In this document: positions 53,626-61,555 of the stretch, piece after piece
Position numbering within the stretch: the stretch's first letter is position 1
Layout: each line of letters starts with the position of its first letter
Assembly (NCBI GenBank): GCA_009664345.1
Contig: CP043547.1
Location: 3,562,709 to 3,626,708 of the forward strand
DNA length: 64,000 bases
Direction of reading: 5' to 3'
DNA from: Planctomycetales bacterium 10988
GTDB lineage: Bacteria > Planctomycetota > Planctomycetia > Pirellulales > Pb10988
The notes under the pieces: generated by a model
Told to the model about the DNA's origin: nothing
The model's input: only the letters and a program-made list of their open reading frames with translations
Databases searched by the model: none
Made by a program: the position numbers and the translations under genes

Positions 53626-54234
53626 ATGGGTCATTACACCGGTCCCAAGGGAAGAATCAATCGCCGCTTGGGGCAACAAATTTTTGAAAACGGCGGAGCG
53701 AAGCGTTCCCTGGAACGTCGCGATTCTCCTCCAGGGATGCAACAACGTCGCGGAAAGCCTTCTGCGTATGCCTTGGGTTTGCGTGAAAAGCAAAAAGTGA
53801 AATACTTTTACGGTTTGAGTGAACGTCAATTGCGTCGCTTCCTGGCCAATGCCCACCGTCACGGCGGGAACACCGGGGAAGAACTCTTGATGCTCTGCGA
53901 ACGTCGTTTGGATAATGTCGTTCGCCGTTCCGGCATGACGACCTCGCGACCGCAGGCCCGTCAAGGGATCGCCCACGGTCACTTCAATGTCAATGGTCGT
54001 AAGACCGACGTGGCTTCCTATATCGTCCGACCTGGCGATGTCATTCAAGTTCGTGATCGCAAAAACCTGCGAAGCATTTACACGAACATGATGGAAACCA
54101 GCGAAACCCAACCGATTGACTGGTTGGCCCTGGATCAATCGCAATATCAAATCCGCGTCTTGGGACTTCCCGGGCCGGAAGATGTCAGCCTCCCGGTGGA
54201 ACTCGGTATCTTGATCGAATTCCTCTCCCGTTAG
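53626..54234 (+). CDS. rpsD: 30S ribosomal protein S4
   Basis: A 202-residue 16S rRNA-binding protein that nucleates 30S assembly. HYTGPKGRINRRLGQQIFENG at the N-terminus lacks the zinc-binding cysteines of the C+ form. The S4 RNA-binding domain is clear: ERRLDNVVRRSGMTTSRPQARQGIAHGHFNVNGRK, with YIVRPGDVIQVRD. AAAGGACGGG-like ribosome site upstream. It stands alone with its own terminator, outside the usual S13-S11-S4-rpoA cluster. Confidence 0.97.
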   Translation: MGHYTGPKGRINRRLGQQIFENGGAKRSLERRDSPPGMQQRRGKPSAYALGLREKQKVKYFYGLSERQLRRFLANAHRHGGNTGEELLMLCERRLDNVVRRSGMTTSRPQARQGIAHGHFNVNGRKTDVASYIVRPGDVIQVRDRKNLRSIYTNMMETSETQPIDWLALDQSQYQIRVLGLPGPEDVSLPVELGILIEFLSR

Positions 54235-54287
54235 GCTTTGACATGGTGAGGAACTTTTTCTTTGCCAACCATAGAACAAACAAAAAA

Positions 54288-54315
54288 CCCTCGATTTTTA
54301 TCGGGGGATTTTTTT
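54288..54315 (+). terminator. intrinsic terminator after rpsD
   Basis: CCCTCGAT (54288-54295), loop TTTT, ATCGGGGG (54300-54307), then a run of seven T. Confidence 0.85.
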
Positions 54316-54582
54316 GCGCGGATCGGTTTCGCTTGGCATCCGAGGATCGCCCCTCGCTTCCAAACAGCTTTTCCCGTACAACCGATAACGAGAGTCGAAA
54401 GCAAAACCCACTAAAAAGAAGGTTGCTACGAAGATTGCTTCGCGGTTGAACCTTTAACCTTCCTTCAGGTAGTTAGTTTCAAGCCCGACCCAAAACGCTC
54501 TTAGGAAAGTTTTTCTATTCACCTCCTTTATCTGATTGCGGAGGGTTTCGGGCATCGTGTCTTTTATGAAGAGGACTTCAAC

Positions 54583-55467
54583 GTGAGTACGACCCAGCAA
54601 CTCATTCGCGTCGGCCACAGCCCCGATCCCGATGACGCCTTCATGTTTCATGCCTTGGCCAATGACAAAATTCCCACCGGGGATTACCGCTTCACGCATG
54701 AACTGGTTGACATCGAAACTCTCAATCATCGGGCAAAACAAGGAGAATTAGAACTTACCGCTGTGAGTCTTCATGCCTATGCTTTTTTGACGGAGCATTA
54801 TTTGCTCTGCCCGTGCGGGGCAAGTATGGGGGATCAATACGGCCCGATGGTCGTTTCGAAAACCAAGTACGGCTCGGTGCAAGAAGGGATCGATGCGGTC
54901 AAAGAGCAAACGATTGCCGTGCCTGGAACCCTGACGACCGCCTTTTTGTCCTTACGACTTTGTCTTGGAAAAGACTTTGATTATGTCGTTGTTCCCTTTG
55001 ATGAAATCCTCAATGCCGTTGAGGCCGGGGAATATCAAGGGAAAAAGATCGACGCCGGCTTGATCATTCACGAAGGACAATTGACTTACAGCGATCAACA
55101 ATTGTCGCTCGTGGTCGATATGGGCAAATGGTGGTATGAAGAAACCGGCTTGCCGCTCCCCTTGGGGGCGAATGCCATTCGGAAGAATTTAGGAGAGGCG
55201 ACCATTCAAGAAGTCAATCGGTTGCTCAAAGAAAGTATTCAATACGGTTTGGAACATCGCCAAGAGGCCCTCGATTATGCTCTGCAATATGGGCGGGACT
55301 TGGACCGTTCCAAGGCGGATCATTTTGTCGGAATGTATGTCAATGATTGGACCTTGGACTTTGGTCCACGCGGTCGAGAAGCGGTCAGGACGTTGTTAGC
55401 GAAAGGGTACGAGGCGGGTGTCTTGCCCCAGCTCATCGAGCCTGAATTTGTGGAATCCTCGTCGTAG
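54583..55467 (+). CDS. mqnD: 1,4-dihydroxy-6-naphthoate synthase-like protein
   Basis: A 294-residue periplasmic-binding-fold enzyme of the futalosine menaquinone pathway; MqnD converts cyclic de-hypoxanthine futalosine to dihydroxynaphthoate. Hallmarks: IRVGHSPDPDDAFMFHAL, ISLHAYAF-like AVSLHAYAFLTEHY, GTLTTAFLSLRL, DAGLIIHEGQLTY and LPLGANAIRKNLG. The His in IIHEGQ matches the catalytic residue described for MqnD. It starts at GTG 54583 with GAAGAGGAC upstream. No other mqn gene is adjacent. The related MqnA is the main alternative, but the DPDDAFMF and LPLGANAI motifs favour MqnD. Confidence 0.85.
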   Translation: MSTTQQLIRVGHSPDPDDAFMFHALANDKIPTGDYRFTHELVDIETLNHRAKQGELELTAVSLHAYAFLTEHYLLCPCGASMGDQYGPMVVSKTKYGSVQEGIDAVKEQTIAVPGTLTTAFLSLRLCLGKDFDYVVVPFDEILNAVEAGEYQGKKIDAGLIIHEGQLTYSDQQLSLVVDMGKWWYEETGLPLPLGANAIRKNLGEATIQEVNRLLKESIQYGLEHRQEALDYALQYGRDLDRSKADHFVGMYVNDWTLDFGPRGREAVRTLLAKGYEAGVLPQLIEPEFVESSS

Positions 55468-55535
55468 CCAGTGCGATGAGGAGAGGAAGATGCGTGGCAC
55501 TGGCAGTTAAGGAAAAGAGAGCGTATGGCCAGTGC
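55467..55535. repeat. GCCAGTGC short repeats
   Basis: GCCAGTGC starts at 55467 (overlapping the mqnD stop) and again at 55528 inside the first codons of the next gene; GCACTGGC at 55497-55504 is the inverse. The first and third form an eight-pair hairpin. May be part of a dispersed palindromic family. Confidence 0.6.
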
Positions 55536-56055
55536 GACGAATCATCATCTACCCAACTTCAACTTTCGTTTGCCCCTCTCATTAACATTACAGCAACGAT
55601 TTGAAATCTGTCTCGAAAAGACCGAGTCCCGTTTGGAAGAAACCGGGCAACTCGGGCTCTTCGAGCCGCCGGCAATTCCCGATTCCGGGGCGAGTGAAGA
55701 AGAAATCCTCGCCCTGGAGTCGTGTTTGCAACTGTCCCTTCCTGAAGAATATCGCCAATTCTTGAAGTTTCGCCGTTATTTAATCCTAGACGATGGCTTC
55801 CAGATTCATGGTTTGGGGGAAGTCGAAGAAGGGATCGAGTACCCGTGGCTGATCGGCAAAAAGCGGTCGCCCGGGAAGTGCCTGGTCTTCGCCGATTATT
55901 GGGCCTACGGCGATGGCGATTATCTCATGTTCGATCTCACCGAACCTGGCCAGCCGGTCCTTGCTTGCCTGCATGAATATGGATCGATGTTCGCCCGCTA
56001 TGCCCCTTCCTTCTCCTTGGCCCTCTGGCGGATGGTCCATGAACTAGAATTCTAG
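55525..56055 (+). CDS. SMI1/KNR4 family protein
   Basis: A 176-residue protein. The SUKH fold pattern is visible: SGASEEEILALESCLQLSLPEEYRQFLKF (N-terminal helix and the LPxxYxxFL signature), FQIHGLGEVEEG, CLVFADYWAYGDGDYLMFDL and PVLACLHE. Members of this superfamily serve as immunity proteins to contact-dependent or polymorphic toxins in bacteria, but many are of unknown role. No toxin gene is adjacent. AAGGAAAAGAGAG precedes the start. Confidence 0.85.
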   Translation: MASATNHHLPNFNFRLPLSLTLQQRFEICLEKTESRLEETGQLGLFEPPAIPDSGASEEEILALESCLQLSLPEEYRQFLKFRRYLILDDGFQIHGLGEVEEGIEYPWLIGKKRSPGKCLVFADYWAYGDGDYLMFDLTEPGQPVLACLHEYGSMFARYAPSFSLALWRMVHELEF

Positions 56056-56305
56056 ATCAATATGATCTTGTCGATAATCAAATCGATGTCATTTCTGTGG
56101 TTTTCTAGTCAATTCGATTTGTTATTTATTGATGCGTAAGTCATTGTTTGATAATGATTTGCAGTTTATACTTAACCTTCTTTATGTTCTTTGGCATTGC
56201 TTGTGCTTTATTCGTACCTTCGTAAAGCAAACAAAAAAAGCTTACCAAGATACTACTCAGATTCGCTTTCATTCAAATCGTAAAACAACAAAGAAGGTAC
56301 ACCCG

Positions 56306-56725
56306 ATGAACGTTTACAAATCACTTTTGATCGCTGTCGCTGCTGTAGGACTTTTCTCGGTCGATTCGTCCACGACCTATGCTCAACCGCCTCAAGCGAA
56401 ATACTTCAACCCGAATCCTGGCCCGTCCCAGCATTTCGATTGGTTCCTGGGAGTGAATTTGACGCAAGATTACCGCGGAATGCGAATCCGCTACGTCAAA
56501 CCTGGCTCGCCCGCTGCCAAAGCTGGTTTGGAACGCAATGACATCATCTACGCGATCAACAATCGCCAGATTCGCAACGAATATGATTTCGATCAAGCCC
56601 TGCATAACTGCAATGGCTATATGTATTTGCGAGTGATTAACTGGCGAAATAGCCAACCCGTCGGGGTCAGTACCAACTTGGACTTCATCGGTCCCGTCTA
56701 TTACAAAAGCAAATCCAACGAGTAA
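56306..56725 (+). CDS. exported PDZ-domain protein
   Basis: A 139-residue protein from ATG 56306 (AGAAGG nine bases ahead), with a Sec signal (SLLIAVAAVGLFSVDSSTTYA, cleavage near AQP). A single PDZ domain follows: FLGVNLTQDYRGMRIRYVKPGSPAAKAGLERNDIIYAINNRQIRNEYDFDQAL, with the carboxylate-binding loop FLGV. No protease domain. It may bind C-termini of envelope proteins. The open frame extends back to 56129 but the extension lacks protein character. A terminator follows. Confidence 0.88.
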   Translation: MNVYKSLLIAVAAVGLFSVDSSTTYAQPPQAKYFNPNPGPSQHFDWFLGVNLTQDYRGMRIRYVKPGSPAAKAGLERNDIIYAINNRQIRNEYDFDQALHNCNGYMYLRVINWRNSQPVGVSTNLDFIGPVYYKSKSNE

Positions 56726-56740
56726 ACAGAACCGCAACGA

Positions 56741-56780
56741 AAAACGGTCGGTGTTCATCAGGAATGCCGACCGTTTTTTA
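56741..56780. terminator. intrinsic terminator
   Basis: AAAACGGTCGG (56741-56751) pairs with CCGACCGTTTT (56767-56777), followed by T; flanking A and T runs allow use in both directions. It lies between the convergent PDZ and membrane-protein genes. Confidence 0.88.
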
Positions 56781-56799
56781 TTGGGTGATCGATGAGAAT

Positions 56800-57246
56800 T
56801 TACATCTTTTTAAGGCCCGACTCCCAAGCGATCCACAACAGCAATCCGGTGCGAATTGTCCAAGCGATGGTGCGAATCCAGTTGGTAAGGACTAAGGTAA
56901 TATGATCGCTGCTGTCAAATCGTTCTCCCAACCGGCCATGGATGGGAACTTGCAAAGTAAACGTCGAAATCCAAATCACTCCCACCAACGCCAGGCCGAA
57001 CCAGACCCAGCCGATCGAGATTTCTTTGGGTGGATAGAGTAGCATCAACACGGCGGTCCCCAATTCCAAGATCATCAAAGGAGCGACGACCGGGGAAATC
57101 TTGGACTGATGTTGCAGGGCATACGCGGGAAAGAAAGACTCTCCCACACTGGAAAAGAGCGGGTAATGGACGATCTGCACGATCCAGATCACGCCTGTCA
57201 TCAAGGTGGTTGTCAAGAGATTGACAAGAAAGATCAAGCCCGCCAT
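56800..57246 (-). CDS. four-helix membrane protein of unknown function
   Basis: A 148-residue protein with four hydrophobic helices (FLVNLLTTTLMTGVIWIVQIV, APLMILELGTAVLMLLY, WVWFGLALVGVIWISTFTLQV, WIRTIAWTIRTGLLLWIAW). Conserved-looking polar positions (QIVHYPLF, YALQHQSKIS, VPIHGRLG) recall DUF1772-type membrane proteins, but I cannot assign the family. It starts 33 bp after the stop of the TIGR01777 gene on the same strand, so likely in one operon with it. Confidence 0.78.
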   Translation of the reverse strand: MAGLIFLVNLLTTTLMTGVIWIVQIVHYPLFSSVGESFFPAYALQHQSKISPVVAPLMILELGTAVLMLLYPPKEISIGWVWFGLALVGVIWISTFTLQVPIHGRLGERFDSSDHITLVLTNWIRTIAWTIRTGLLLWIAWESGLKKM

Positions 57247-57279
57247 GAAGCCAAAAGCACTTTTTATAGGTGTTTAGGA

Positions 57280-58743
57280 TTAGAACGAAGAGGCCGCTTC
57301 CTTCGTTTCATATTTCGGCTGATGAGTGCCTTCGGTAATATCAAGCGACATCCCTGCAGGCATCTCTTGGCGATATCCTAACACATGCCGCAGGGCCATT
57401 TCCAGCTCTGGATAGCGAAAATCATAATCCGTCTGTTGCAGACGCTGCGGGATCACTCGGGCACTAGCAAGCAACAATTCATCGGCCATTTGCCCCATCG
57501 CGAGCTTCAAGGCAGCCGCCGGAGCCGGGAGCCAATGCGGCCGATTGACCACTTTGGCCAGGGTTTCGGTAAAGACTTGATTCGTGACCGGCTCAGGCGA
57601 AACGAGATTGACCGGACCGGAAAGTTCCTCTGTTAATAGCGAATGATAAATTCCCAAGATTAAATCATCGAGGGTAATCCAGCTCATCCATTGTTTGCCG
57701 GAGCCAACCCGACCGCCCCCGCCGAGTTGAAAGATGGGGAGCATCTGGGCCAAGGCCCCGCCAGCCGCGGAAAGCACAATGCCAAAGCGGGCATTGACCA
57801 CACGAATCCCGGCTTCGCGGGCCGGAGCGGTCGCTTCTTCCCATTCCTGAGCGACTTCGGCCAGGAAATTTTCCCCCTTGCTCGATGCTTCTGTCAGGAC
57901 TTCATCACCGCGATCCCCGTAATACCCCATCGCCGAGGCACAGACGAGGACTTTGGGCGGATTCTCCATCTCGGCCAAGCCTTCGCAAAGAATCTTGGTT
58001 CCCTGCACGCGGCTTTGGCGAATCTTTTTCTTCTTCTCTTCCGTCCAGCGGCCCATGATGCTTTCGCCGGCCAGATGCACCACAGCGTCGAGATTCTCAA
58101 TGGTGCAAGTGTGGAATTTGTCTTCGTTGGGTTGCCAAAGAATATCGCCATTTTCCGGCGTTGGGTTCTTTCGCACAATCCGCCGGACCGTATGTCCTTG
58201 CGTGCGGAGTAGGGCGAGAAGCTGCGAACCGACCAGCCCATGACTTCCCGAAACCGCAATATATTGGTGCTCGGTTTGATAATGGGCTTTCGCTTTGAGA
58301 TCGGAAGCGGTCACGGCATGACGGTATTGAAAGACCTGTTTGAGCTTCTCTTTGATAAACTTTTTGCCGAGCATTTTGCCCAGCGAACCGCCGGGAAGGA
58401 TGAATTCAAGGCGATCTTCAAGCCGGGAGTGGCCATTGTCGATCGCTTCAAAGCGGTGCAAATGATCCCAATATTGAAAGGGACCGGTGAGCTGCACATC
58501 GCGGAATTGTTCGTTTTCGATGTAGTCGAGATGTTCGACTTTCCAAGAAGTGCTGAGTGGCCCGATTTTGGTTTCGAGTTCTACTTGTGCCCCGTCTTTG
58601 ATGCCATTTTGCCGATGCTTGACATGGACAGGTTCCCACGGAGGAGTGAGTCGTTCGAAGGCACCAGGTCGGGCATGCCAAGCAAAAGCCTCTTCGACAG
58701 AGACCGGGAGTTCCGAACGGAAAGTGAATTGTTGCGTTTTCAT
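57280..58743 (-). CDS. TIGR01777 epimerase with N-terminal SRPBCC domain
   Basis: A 487-residue fusion. Residues 1-150 are an SRPBCC ligand-binding domain (FTFRSELPVSVEEAFAWHARPGAFERLTPP), related to the single-domain protein at 5355-5813. Residues 165-470 are a short-chain dehydrogenase of the TIGR01777 family (SGSHGLVGSQLLALLRTQGH, VVHLAGESIMGRWTEEKKKKI, SAMGYYGDRGDEVLTE, VVNARFGIVLSAAGGAL, GSGKQWMSWITLDDLI). It probably acts on a nucleotide-linked or lipid substrate; the function is unestablished. This fusion is a known architecture. Confidence 0.93.
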   Translation of the reverse strand: MKTQQFTFRSELPVSVEEAFAWHARPGAFERLTPPWEPVHVKHRQNGIKDGAQVELETKIGPLSTSWKVEHLDYIENEQFRDVQLTGPFQYWDHLHRFEAIDNGHSRLEDRLEFILPGGSLGKMLGKKFIKEKLKQVFQYRHAVTASDLKAKAHYQTEHQYIAVSGSHGLVGSQLLALLRTQGHTVRRIVRKNPTPENGDILWQPNEDKFHTCTIENLDAVVHLAGESIMGRWTEEKKKKIRQSRVQGTKILCEGLAEMENPPKVLVCASAMGYYGDRGDEVLTEASSKGENFLAEVAQEWEEATAPAREAGIRVVNARFGIVLSAAGGALAQMLPIFQLGGGGRVGSGKQWMSWITLDDLILGIYHSLLTEELSGPVNLVSPEPVTNQVFTETLAKVVNRPHWLPAPAAALKLAMGQMADELLLASARVIPQRLQQTDYDFRYPELEMALRHVLGYRQEMPAGMSLDITEGTHQPKYETKEAASSF

Positions 58744-58998
58744 GAAACTAACCCGAGCTAGCGTTCGAACGGAAAGACGAATCTAGGTGATATCCAATAG
58801 AACCGCGACCGAAGTCGTCTTGCAAACCGTATTTCCAGAAAGAAGGTTGGCAAGAGGGATATCGAGGAAGTCTCACGAAAAATAGGTAGTGGATGAGCAA
58901 AGCCATGACTCATCAACTTTCACCCACTCAGGGGACTACCCGTCAAAAGTCGTTTCATTGCGGAAGGCGAACGAATCGCAATCCGAGGCGTTCTTTCA

Positions 58999-60063
58999 TT
59001 AAGCTTCTTTCAACTCGGCGAGAAGCTCATCATCGACGAAGTTTTCATCGGCCAAGTTGCGAAGTTTGCCCAAGGCCCGTTTTTCCAGTTGGCGAACACG
59101 TTCTTTACTGATGCCGAGTTTCTTTCCCACGGCTCGCAAGGGTTGGCCTTTGAGGTTTTGATTGAGGCCAAAACGAGAGCGGATAATCAATCGTTCGCGG
59201 GGATCAAGTTGGGCAATATTTTGGGTCAGCCACTTTTTCAGGTTGATCCATTGGCCTTCGCGTTCATTTTGCAATTCGCGGTAATCGGCGACATCACTGA
59301 GAATTTCCGCACCGCTGTCGGCCTTTCGACCTTTATCCTTCAGACGATTGAGCCACAAACGGTGGTAAGTGCGGCGAATGGCGTGCGTCGCATAGGTGCT
59401 GAAGCGATAACCACGGGCGTAATCGAACTTCTCCACCGCTCGCAAGAGGGCCATGTTCCCTTCGCTGACCAAATCATCAAAGGAAGCTCCGGCTTCGACA
59501 AAGCGTTTGGCGATCGAAACAACCAGACGTAAGTTACTGCGAATGAGTTCGTTACGTAAATCTTGCGATTCTCGTAAGCAGGTTTCAATCTCCTTCGCAA
59601 CTTCCAATTGCGGCTTTTCATCGTCGACCGATTCCAACAAGCGATGGGCTTCGAACTTCAGATAGTTCATACGACTGAACAAGGCTTGTTCGATTTCTTT
59701 ACTCAACAACTTGGTGCGGTACAGGCTGACCACATAGGAACTACTGGAAGGATGAGGTCGAGAAACCTTCTTTTGAACCGCTTCTTCCTCTTCCGCGGAC
59801 AGCTTTGTTTGAGGAATTTCTTCTTCCAGATGCAGGAGGTCGGCGACGTTCTCTTCCTCGAAGTCCGAATTATAGATGAACTCAATCGGCTCTTCACGAA
59901 ACTTGGCCAAGCAGGCTTTCCACTGAGCAAGGGCTTCTTGTCGGGCTTGTTCGCGTTCGGCCTTCGTTGGCCGTTTGCGAGTGGCCTTAGTGGACCGCGA
60001 TTTCGCCTTGGGTTTGGTTTTGGTCTTCGGTTTACGGGAAACCTTTTGGGCGGTGGCAATCAC
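58999..60063 (-). CDS. RNA polymerase sigma-70 family factor (RpoD/RpoS-like)
   Basis: A 354-residue sigma factor. The first 70 residues are Lys/Arg/Thr-rich. Region 2 is well conserved (NELIRSNLRLVVSIAKRFVEAG, FDDLVSEGNMALLRAVEKFDYARGYRFSTYATHAIRR). Region 4 is typical of group 1/2 factors (LDPRERLIIRSRFGL, AVGKKLGISKERVRQLEKRALGKLRN). Region 3 is shorter than in RpoD, and the domain 1.1 of housekeeping factors is absent. Probably a general-stress or alternative factor. Translation starts at GTG 60063 with AAGGAG six bases ahead. Tandem TTTGAACG repeats occupy its upstream region. Confidence 0.95.
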   Translation of the reverse strand: MIATAQKVSRKPKTKTKPKAKSRSTKATRKRPTKAEREQARQEALAQWKACLAKFREEPIEFIYNSDFEEENVADLLHLEEEIPQTKLSAEEEEAVQKKVSRPHPSSSSYVVSLYRTKLLSKEIEQALFSRMNYLKFEAHRLLESVDDEKPQLEVAKEIETCLRESQDLRNELIRSNLRLVVSIAKRFVEAGASFDDLVSEGNMALLRAVEKFDYARGYRFSTYATHAIRRTYHRLWLNRLKDKGRKADSGAEILSDVADYRELQNEREGQWINLKKWLTQNIAQLDPRERLIIRSRFGLNQNLKGQPLRAVGKKLGISKERVRQLEKRALGKLRNLADENFVDDELLAELKEA

Positions 60064-60550
60064 AGAAGACTCCTTCTCGGGAAACTAATTTCAATGTTGA
60101 TAAATCGTTCAAAACGTTCAAAAGGATTCTAATGCTCAAAATTCAGTCGGACAAGCCTTAAATCGTTCAAAACGTTCAAATAGTCTGGTGTTGACAATTC
60201 GTTTTGGTCGAAGCTTCGAAGATCATCAAGAAAGAACAGCTTTTCAAATTTGTCGGAAAGACTATATTTAATTAGCTTTAGTGAAACTAATCTTTCTCAA
60301 AGTTATCGAAGATCACGGAAAAGAGAGTCTTTCAAATCGTTCAAAGTATTCGAGGGTGACGACTACAAGGCCTCTTGGATCGGAAAAGTATCTCAACAAT
60401 TTGAAAGGTCAAACGGTCGCTAAACGAATTTCAGGAAGATTAGAGCAACTGCCATTCCAAAAAAGAGGTTTTTGTTTTTTTCTTTTGAGGATTTGAGCGT
60501 AAGCTAGAGATGTGGAGTTTATCAGGGCAGGATGAATTCCTGACTGGAGC
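60064..60550. other. divergent promoter region with repeated motifs
   Basis: About 490 AT-rich bases between the sigma factor (minus) and the CarH-like gene (plus). Besides the direct repeats listed separately, AAATCGTTCAAA recurs at about 60334-60345, and CAAATTT and AATTTGAAAGG appear near 60245 and 60393. No gene is seen; the open frame at 60281-60496 is unsupported. Confidence 0.6.
60101..60180 (-). promoter_or_regulatory. 22-bp direct repeats of TTTGAACG half-sites
   Basis: A 22-bp sequence at 60101-60122 is repeated exactly at 60159-60180, 58 bp apart. Each copy holds two CGTTCAAA units nine bases apart (TTTGAACG on the minus strand). They lie 38-59 and 96-117 bp upstream of the sigma-factor start, so they could be binding sites for a regulator that contacts both promoters. 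Confidence 0.7.
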
Positions 60551-61468
60551 ATGGAGAATATCCCGTTGGACGAATTATTAACCCCGAAGCAGGTAGCCCG
60601 AGCGATTGGCGTTAGTGAGTCTTCGCTGAAGCGGTGGTGTGATCAAGGTCGTTTGCCGATGATTCGGACGCCCGGTGGCCATCGCCGTTTGCCCATTAGC
60701 GGCGTCATGGACTTTCTCCGAAATCACGACCGTCCTTTGGTAGAGCCGGAGGTTCTGGGCTTGCCCGCGACCGCCGGGAAAAGCGAACGCACGCTGGAGG
60801 CTAGCCGTCAGGAATTGGAGGCCGGCCTTGTTAATGGAGATGTAAATCGTTGCAGGCAATTGATTTATGATCTTTATCTTGCAAAGTACGAACTTAGCGA
60901 TCTAGCTGATCAACTCCTGGTCCCCGTCTTTCATGAGATCGGTGCAGGCTGGGAATGTGGCGAGATCGATGTCTATCATGAGCGGCGAAGTTGCGAGATT
61001 GTTGTCCGTATCATGCACGATTTACGCTCGGTTCTTGCCGTTCCCACGAAGCCCGCTCCGGTAGCCATGGGGGGCACTCCCGAGGGGGACCCTTATGTTT
61101 TGCCGACGCACTTGATAGAGCTTGTCGCTCGCGAAAATGGCTGGGATGCGACCTCGCTAGGCTCTAATATTCCGCTGACTTCCCTTTGTCGAGCAGTAGA
61201 AGAACATCGCCCACGGGTCTTCTGGGTGAGTGTCTCAGGGGTCGAAGATCCGCAGAAATTCGTAGAAGAGTTTGCCTGTCTATGCGATACTGCGGAACGA
61301 TGTCAAACATCGTTAGTCATTGGAGGAAGGGCACTTACGAAAGAAATTCGCGATCAAATCGGGACGGCGGTCTATTGTGAAAACCTTCGACAGTTCAAAT
61401 CATTCTTGCGTTCTTTGTATCGGCCGTTGTCTGCGAACGCGTCACGATCCTCACAAAGTGCCAATTAA
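60551..61468 (+). CDS. CarH/LitR-like regulator with modified cobalamin domain
   Basis: A 305-residue regulator. Residues 8-58 are a MerR/excisionase-type DNA-binding domain (LLTPKQVARAIGVSESSLKRWCDQGRLPMIRTPGGHRRL). Residues 80-165 correspond to the helical cap of B12-dependent photoreceptors, and 168-290 to the Rossmann B12-binding domain (ENGWDATSLGSNIPL). In CarH the cap motif is W-x9-E-H; here W134-x9-E144-R145. The lower-axial His of ExHxxG is missing, the loop reading GGTPEGDPYVLP. It may sense another ligand, bind B12 differently, or act without it. Divergent from a sigma factor, whose upstream region it may bind. Confidence 0.88.
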   Translation: MENIPLDELLTPKQVARAIGVSESSLKRWCDQGRLPMIRTPGGHRRLPISGVMDFLRNHDRPLVEPEVLGLPATAGKSERTLEASRQELEAGLVNGDVNRCRQLIYDLYLAKYELSDLADQLLVPVFHEIGAGWECGEIDVYHERRSCEIVVRIMHDLRSVLAVPTKPAPVAMGGTPEGDPYVLPTHLIELVARENGWDATSLGSNIPLTSLCRAVEEHRPRVFWVSVSGVEDPQKFVEEFACLCDTAERCQTSLVIGGRALTKEIRDQIGTAVYCENLRQFKSFLRSLYRPLSANASRSSQSAN

Positions 61469-61555
61469 AAGAGGATTCGCCAGGGAAGAAGAAAGAAAAT
61501 CTGATTTCCCCCTGGTTTTTAGGTCGATTGTGGAAGTAGAAGTGTTCGAAAGCTG

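Noticed and set aside
54316-54582. Possible tRNA between rpsD and mqnD
   Set aside because: Some short self-complementary pieces occur, but no cloverleaf with a T-arm GTTCRA motif can be built.
56129-56305. N-terminal extension of the PDZ protein
   Set aside because: A clear ribosome site and signal peptide start at 56306; the extension would bury the signal peptide.
57280-58743. TIGR01777 gene as two genes, an SRPBCC protein and an epimerase
   Set aside because: The frame is continuous with no internal ribosome site, and this fusion is a known architecture.
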